Assembly (NCBI RefSeq): GCF_017874535.1
Contig: NZ_JAGGLS010000001.1
Location: 1 to 64,000 of the forward strand
Direction: 5' to 3'
Source: Anaerococcus nagyae
Lineage (GTDB): Bacteria > Bacillota > Clostridia > Tissierellales > Peptoniphilaceae
DNA: 64,000 nucleotides
The notes beneath the pieces were generated by a model, which was given only the letters and a program-made list of their open reading frames with translations, was not told the DNA's origin and ran no database searches. Below, in pieces: positions 59,891-64,000 of the stretch (positions are counted from its first letter, which is position 1; every line of letters starts with the position of its first letter). A program made the position numbers and the translations under genes.

Positions 59891-61342
59891 TTAAGCTCGT
59901 TGAGCTTCTTTATCTTCTTTTGCCCTTATAGCTGGAAAAATCAAACCTAAACCTATTAGTACTAGTGGTGTAAGTATGTTTAATATCATTGTTGTTTTAT
60001 TTGGTGAATATATTCCTAATACACATGATATAAGAGTAATTATAAAGCACCATAGTCCCCAGAATTTACCTGCTCCTTGTGATTTTGTAAATTTGTATTC
60101 TCCATTATCCATGCCCTTTTTCTTTAGCAAGTAATAGGCTAAAAATACCCAAAGATATCTAAGTGGCATGGTTACTGCATTAAGCTTAGTTAAGGTTTGT
60201 AATACGGAAGCAGCTCCTGGTAAGAATATTTGGAAAAGTACTATAGCTCCTGATAGAACAAATACCAATTTTATACCATTGATGTAAGCTCCATATTTAT
60301 TTTTCTTAAGTAGCTTTGTTGGTACATAGATACTAGTCTTTGGATCAGCTAATAATATTCTAAGTGGTGCATCTATACTAAGTAATAATACTGATAATTG
60401 ACCAATAAGATTTGCTAGAGCATATATAATCAAAAAGAAATTACCTAGACCGTAGTATTCTCCAAGTTTTTGGAATGCCCAATAAGCACCATTTGCCACA
60501 TAGGAATCAAGACTTTCTTGGCTAGCATTTATAACTGCAGGGTCAAACATTCTTCCCATGGCAATCGTTCCAAATAAGGCAGAAATAACTACCATAATAG
60601 CCGTTACTATCATAGCCTTAGGGAACTCTTTGGATGGATTCCCTTCCATCTTGTTAATATAAGGTGAGATTTTTTCTACACCACCTACGGCAAATACCAA
60701 TATAGAAAGTGATGTAAAATATCCTACATTGAAAGTTGGTATTATTGATTTTAATGAGAGATTTATATCATTATAATTTCCGCTTGGATTAACAGCTGGA
60801 GCAAATAATCCTAGAATAATATATAAAATACCTAATACAAACATAGAGCTTCCAGCTATTCTTGTAAGATTTTTAAGTGGATTAAGTCCGCGACTTGCTA
60901 TAAATGTAAATATCAAAAGTAGAATAAAAGTTACTATTTGTATCTTTACTACAGGAATTGCATCATATTTTTCGGCATTATGGAATATCAACCAACTTAA
61001 AGCCTTAAGAGCTCCTGATCCTTTTGAAGCTATATATGGAACGTGTACTGCCCAGTAGGTCCATCCTGCATAGTAGGCAAGTTTAGTTGTTGAGGTTTGC
61101 TCAACCCATGATGAAACTCCTCCACCTAAATTTTTGAAAGTAGAGCCTAGTTCCCCCACCATAAGTGCATATGGTACAAAATATAGGGCAAACATCAATA
61201 TCCAAGAAAATATTACTTGGGTTCCATTAAAGTACATGAAGCCGTTGGCAACATTACCAAAGCCCCACAACCCAGCAAAAGCCATAAATGTCAAGCTCTG
61301 CCAGCTAATTTTCGTCTTATCTTTTACTCGTTTCGTATTCAT
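59891..61342 (-). CDS. APC-family amino acid permease/antiporter
   Basis: 483 residues from the ATG at 61342 (GGAGGAAACG upstream); the frame extends to a TTG at 61354. About twelve helices; family features include FAGLWGFGNVANGFMYFNG and LGGGVSSWVEQTSTTKLAYYAGWTYW. It resembles the glutamate:GABA-antiporter-like subgroup of APC transporters. The substrate cannot be stated. Monocistronic. Confidence 0.88.
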   Translation of the reverse strand: MNTKRVKDKTKISWQSLTFMAFAGLWGFGNVANGFMYFNGTQVIFSWILMFALYFVPYALMVGELGSTFKNLGGGVSSWVEQTSTTKLAYYAGWTYWAVHVPYIASKGSGALKALSWLIFHNAEKYDAIPVVKIQIVTFILLLIFTFIASRGLNPLKNLTRIAGSSMFVLGILYIILGLFAPAVNPSGNYNDINLSLKSIIPTFNVGYFTSLSILVFAVGGVEKISPYINKMEGNPSKEFPKAMIVTAIMVVISALFGTIAMGRMFDPAVINASQESLDSYVANGAYWAFQKLGEYYGLGNFFLIIYALANLIGQLSVLLLSIDAPLRILLADPKTSIYVPTKLLKKNKYGAYINGIKLVFVLSGAIVLFQIFLPGAASVLQTLTKLNAVTMPLRYLWVFLAYYLLKKKGMDNGEYKFTKSQGAGKFWGLWCFIITLISCVLGIYSPNKTTMILNILTPLVLIGLGLIFPAIRAKEDKEAQRA

Positions 61343-61535
61343 CGTTTCCTCCAATTACTTATAAAATTATCATTTTAGTTAATATTTGTCAATAAAAGAT
61401 TACAAGTAATTGTGCTGTAGATTTTTGTTTATTTTAAATTTATAGAATTTATAATATCCTTTTCTTGGCTATAACTAGTTTAATAAACATAAAAACAAGA
61501 AGAGTTCATACAATCTCTATACTAAATTTACGCAA

Positions 61536-61568
61536 TAAAAAATCAGATATAATTTCACTTATATCTGA
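61536..61568 (-). terminator. Terminator of uppP
   Basis: 9-bp stem TCAGATATA/TATATCTGA with an 8-nt loop, followed by TTTTTTATTG on the minus strand, 20 bp after the uppP stop. Confidence 0.8.
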
Positions 61569-61588
61569 CCTATTTATCTTATATGTTT

Positions 61589-62470
61589 TTATGCAAAAAT
61601 TCCAAAATATAGGAATACTATTACTGAAAGGATTATTCTATATACGCCAAATGGTATAAAGTCGTGTTTTTTAATATATGCCATAAATTTCTTTATTACC
61701 ACATATGCTACTATAAAGCTTAATACCATTCCTACAAGTATTAATAACCATTGGTATCCTGAAAAACCATGAACATTTTTCACAACCTTTAGAAGTGTTG
61801 CACCAAGCATAGTTGGAATAGCTAGGAAAAATGAGAATTCTGCTGCAGCTTCTCTTGTAAGCCCCAAAATCATTGCACCCATTATTGTTGCTGCTGATCT
61901 ACTTGTTCCTGGTATCATTGCTAGCGATTGAAAAAGACCTATTAGTAATACTGTCTTATATGATATATTTGCTATATTATCATGAGCAAATCCTGTATTG
62001 GTCTTATTTCTTTTTTCTACTAGAATAATTATTACACCCCAAAGCGCAAGCATAGTTGCTACAACTATAGGATTAAATAAATGCTCATCTATATAGTCAT
62101 CAAATAAGAGTCCAAGTATACCTGCTGGAAGTACACCTACTATTACTCTCTTCCAGATTTCCATAGTCTTTTGGTCTGGGTGAGTAAGTCTATAATAAAA
62201 TCTAGATTGTCCGTTTAATCTTTCGTAATTTTTCGGAAAATATTTTGCTGTTTTATCATGATCCCAAGGATTAAGTCTCTTAAAATAAAGGACAACAACT
62301 GAAAGTATGGCACCAAGCTGAATAATTACATTAAATGCATTTGAAAAATCTGCTGGCTCTAGCTTTACAAATTCATTTACTAATATTAGATGTCCAGTAG
62401 ATGATACTGGTAAAAACTCTGTAATGCCCTCTACTATAGAAAGTATTAGGACTTTTAAAAAATCAATCAT
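61589..62470 (-). CDS. uppP: Undecaprenyl-diphosphatase UppP (BacA)
   Basis: Recycles the lipid carrier for peptidoglycan synthesis; extra copies can give bacitracin resistance. 293 residues, about eight helices. Catalytic motifs EGITEFLPVSSTGH near the N-terminus and PGTSRSAATIMGAM (residues about 185-200). Slightly longer than average because of a charged loop (FKRLNPWDHDKTAKYFPKNY). Overlaps the TtcA-like gene by 8 bp. Confidence 0.96.
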   Translation of the reverse strand: MIDFLKVLILSIVEGITEFLPVSSTGHLILVNEFVKLEPADFSNAFNVIIQLGAILSVVVLYFKRLNPWDHDKTAKYFPKNYERLNGQSRFYYRLTHPDQKTMEIWKRVIVGVLPAGILGLLFDDYIDEHLFNPIVVATMLALWGVIIILVEKRNKTNTGFAHDNIANISYKTVLLIGLFQSLAMIPGTSRSAATIMGAMILGLTREAAAEFSFFLAIPTMLGATLLKVVKNVHGFSGYQWLLILVGMVLSFIVAYVVIKKFMAYIKKHDFIPFGVYRIILSVIVFLYFGIFA

Positions 62471-63275
62471 TAAATTCCTCCAAGAACGAGTGCTTAACTC
62501 CCTTTAGTTGATAGCCTATTACCATATCACAATTGACGTTTTCTGCAGATTTAAGTATTGACTTTTCTACATCAGGATTTTCTTTTTTCATATCAGCTAT
62601 CATATATTTTATCATCTTCCTAGTGTAGGCTTCCTGTGATTTTGTTACTGTGCAAGCACAGTTAAGGGCATGAAGACCTACATAATCACGCCACTTTATA
62701 ATGTCTTCTTCTTTTATATAGTAGAATGGACGTATAAGCTCCATATTATCAAAATTTTGTGCCTTTAATCTCGGCTTCATAGTTTTGAAATTTCCTGCGT
62801 ATAGGACATTCATCATGATAGTTTCTATTACATCATTCATATGATGACCAAGAGCAATTTTATTACATCCTAATTCTTGAGCCTTTGCATAAAGATTACC
62901 CCTTCTCATTCTAGCACACATATAACAAGGATACTCTCCCTTGGAAACTTCTTCTGCTATTTCAAATACATGGGTATCAAAGATTTGTCCATCTATACCT
63001 AAATAGTCTAAGTTTTTTTCTAATTGCTCGCGATTTATCTTATCGTAGCCTGGATCCATTGATATATATACTACATCAAAATCTACTTTACTATGCTTAT
63101 GTAATTCTTCTATAACTTTGGCTAATAATAGTGAATCTTTACCGCCTGACATAGCAACTGCCACCTTATCTCCATCATTTATAAGCTTAAATTCTTTTAT
63201 CGCTTTTATAAATGGAGACCAAATTTCTTTTCTATATTTTTTTATAATTGATCTTTCTATTTCTTGAATTTCCAT
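62463..63275 (-). CDS. TtcA-like tRNA-thiolation PP-loop ATPase
   Basis: 270 residues. PP-loop VAVAMSGGKDSLLL, CYMCARMRRG (two Cys), GHHMNDVIETIMMN and a later Cys pair (LNCACTV). These fit TtcA/TtuA-type proteins that thiolate tRNA using a 4Fe-4S cluster. The later Cys pair is CxC rather than TtcA's CxxC, so an exact assignment (TtcA or a related family) is uncertain. Overlaps uppP. Confidence 0.82.
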   Translation of the reverse strand: MEIQEIERSIIKKYRKEIWSPFIKAIKEFKLINDGDKVAVAMSGGKDSLLLAKVIEELHKHSKVDFDVVYISMDPGYDKINREQLEKNLDYLGIDGQIFDTHVFEIAEEVSKGEYPCYMCARMRRGNLYAKAQELGCNKIALGHHMNDVIETIMMNVLYAGNFKTMKPRLKAQNFDNMELIRPFYYIKEEDIIKWRDYVGLHALNCACTVTKSQEAYTRKMIKYMIADMKKENPDVEKSILKSAENVNCDMVIGYQLKGVKHSFLEEFND

Positions 63276-63284
63276 TAATTTTCC

Positions 63285-64000
63285 TTATAATTCTACAATA
63301 CCAGATGGATTATGTCTATCTGCTACATCTAAAAGTATATCATTTTTTGTATCTAATCCAAGACTTGTTAGATAGTTATCTACTGTTAGCCTTGATAACT
63401 CTGGTGTATTGTTAGTTTCTGATAAGTGACCCAAAAAAACTTTCTCTTCTTTACCCTCTAGTGCATCTGATAGGACTTCTGCTGTTTGGTCATTTGATAA
63501 GTGTCCCATATTGCTCATAACACGAATCTTAAGTGAATATGGATAAGGACCACGTTTAAGTGCTTCAAGATCGTGATTGGCTTCTAGATAATAGATATCA
63601 GATCCTTTTAGCTCGTAAGCCATCTTATCATCTACTATTCCAGTATCAGTTATAAGGCTAATCTTTCTGTTTCCAATATATATTATAAATCCAACTGGTT
63701 CATTAGCATCATGGTGTACTTTTATTGGAAGTATATCCATTGATCCAAAGCTTAAGAATTTATCGGAGTCAAATACTTTTATATTTTCTTCTTTTATTTT
63801 TCCACAAGATTTCTCTAAGCCTTTCCAAGTACCCCCGTTGGCATATATTGGCAGATTAAATCTTCTTGATAGAGTACCTGCACCTTTTGAATGATCGGCA
63901 TGCTCGTGAGTTATAAATATTCCATCAAGATCACTTGCAGTTTTGCCTATTTGATTTAATAAAGATTCAATTCTTTTTGCTGAAAAACCAGCATCTATCA
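63285..64000 (-). CDS. MBL-fold hydrolase, WalJ/YycJ-like (5' end outside window)
   Basis: The frame is open to the right edge; the ATG at 63740 is internal. Upstream codons give IDAGFSAKRIESLLNQIG and THEHADHSKGAG, the HxHxDH metal site. C-terminal part: DTGIVDDKMAYELKGSDIYYLEANHD, MGHLSNDQTAEVL, LGHLSETNNTPE. These are typical of WalJ/YycJ, a metallo-beta-lactamase-fold exonuclease-like protein. At least 238 residues are visible; the start is missing. It ends 9 bp before the TtcA-like gene. Confidence 0.9.
   Translation of the reverse strand, partial: IDAGFSAKRIESLLNQIGKTASDLDGIFITHEHADHSKGAGTLSRRFNLPIYANGGTWKGLEKSCGKIKEENIKVFDSDKFLSFGSMDILPIKVHHDANEPVGFIIYIGNRKISLITDTGIVDDKMAYELKGSDIYYLEANHDLEALKRGPYPYSLKIRVMSNMGHLSNDQTAEVLSDALEGKEEKVFLGHLSETNNTPELSRLTVDNYLTSLGLDTKNDILLDVADRHNPSGIVEL

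Noticed and set aside
59213-59894. Plus-strand proteins of 74 and 113 residues in the repeat array
   Set aside because: They are translations of the tandem repeat itself, without an SD or homology.

Overview
The window is a strongly AT-rich, Gram-positive (Firmicutes) chromosome segment. Lipobox signal peptides, rubredoxin, Rex, a TRAP transporter, a DisA_N-type c-di-AMP synthase, ABC-F and TypA proteins, and DUF1659/DUF2922/YvrJ small proteins all point to an anaerobic member of the Clostridia/Tissierellia. A Peptoniphilaceae member such as Anaerococcus or Peptoniphilus is my best guess. That placement is inference from gene content only; no 16S gene is present.

Layout. 0-0.9 kb: right part of an IS3-family element with its right terminal inverted repeat. 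0.9-2.7 kb: secreted flavin reductase. 2.9-12.2 kb: one long minus-strand run, cdaA-cdaR-cca-tig-clpP-clpX-lon-engB (c-di-AMP synthesis, tRNA CCA addition, protein folding and proteolysis, ribosome assembly). 12.5-18.2 kb: minus-strand glucan operon (C39-like protein, CutA-like protein, malQ, glgP, ZIP metal transporter). 18.3 kb: thiN on plus. 19-25.7 kb: typA-membrane protein-rex-ABC-F-AI-2E-family exporter, plus a separate RsbW-like ATPase. 25.9 kb: rubredoxin, a 52-residue gene. 26-33.4 kb: surface protein, GT8-YitT-F420-ligase-like operon, and a barstar/GntR/ABC/sirtuin/zinc-ribbon operon. 33.6 kb: tRNA-Pro(UGG). 34-36.7 kb: zinc-ribbon membrane protein. 36.7-42 kb: BMP-type (nucleoside) ABC importer. 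42-48.4 kb: TRAP transporter plus GH31 glycosidase with a divergent AraC regulator. 48.5-50.9 kb: glpF and a GlpA-like dehydrogenase, each behind its own promoter and leader terminator. 51-60 kb: accessory region with tandem palindromic repeats, a small sigma factor flanked by lysis-like and DUF1659/DUF2922 operons, a coiled-coil surface protein, a ComK-like protein, rlmH and two small proteins. 60-64 kb: amino-acid permease, uppP, a TtcA-like thiolase and a WalJ/YycJ-like hydrolase open at the right edge.

The most interesting part is 51.6-54.2 kb. A short sigma-70-like factor lies between two minus-strand operons: (tiny ORF)-YvrJ-endolysin, and DUF1659-DUF2922. Both operons are preceded by the same bipartite motif (GGGAAAAATT, exactly 9 bp, TTCTATATACATAT), found nowhere else that I noticed in the window. 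This looks like a dedicated sigma-factor regulon controlling a phage-lysis-like or secretion-like cassette.

Around and between these accessory genes lie inverted, REP/MITE-like repeats (CCATYTCGAC ... GGAGARATCTC and its reverse complement). They form tandem arrays with periods of about 130, 140 and 242 bp, all in non-coding DNA.
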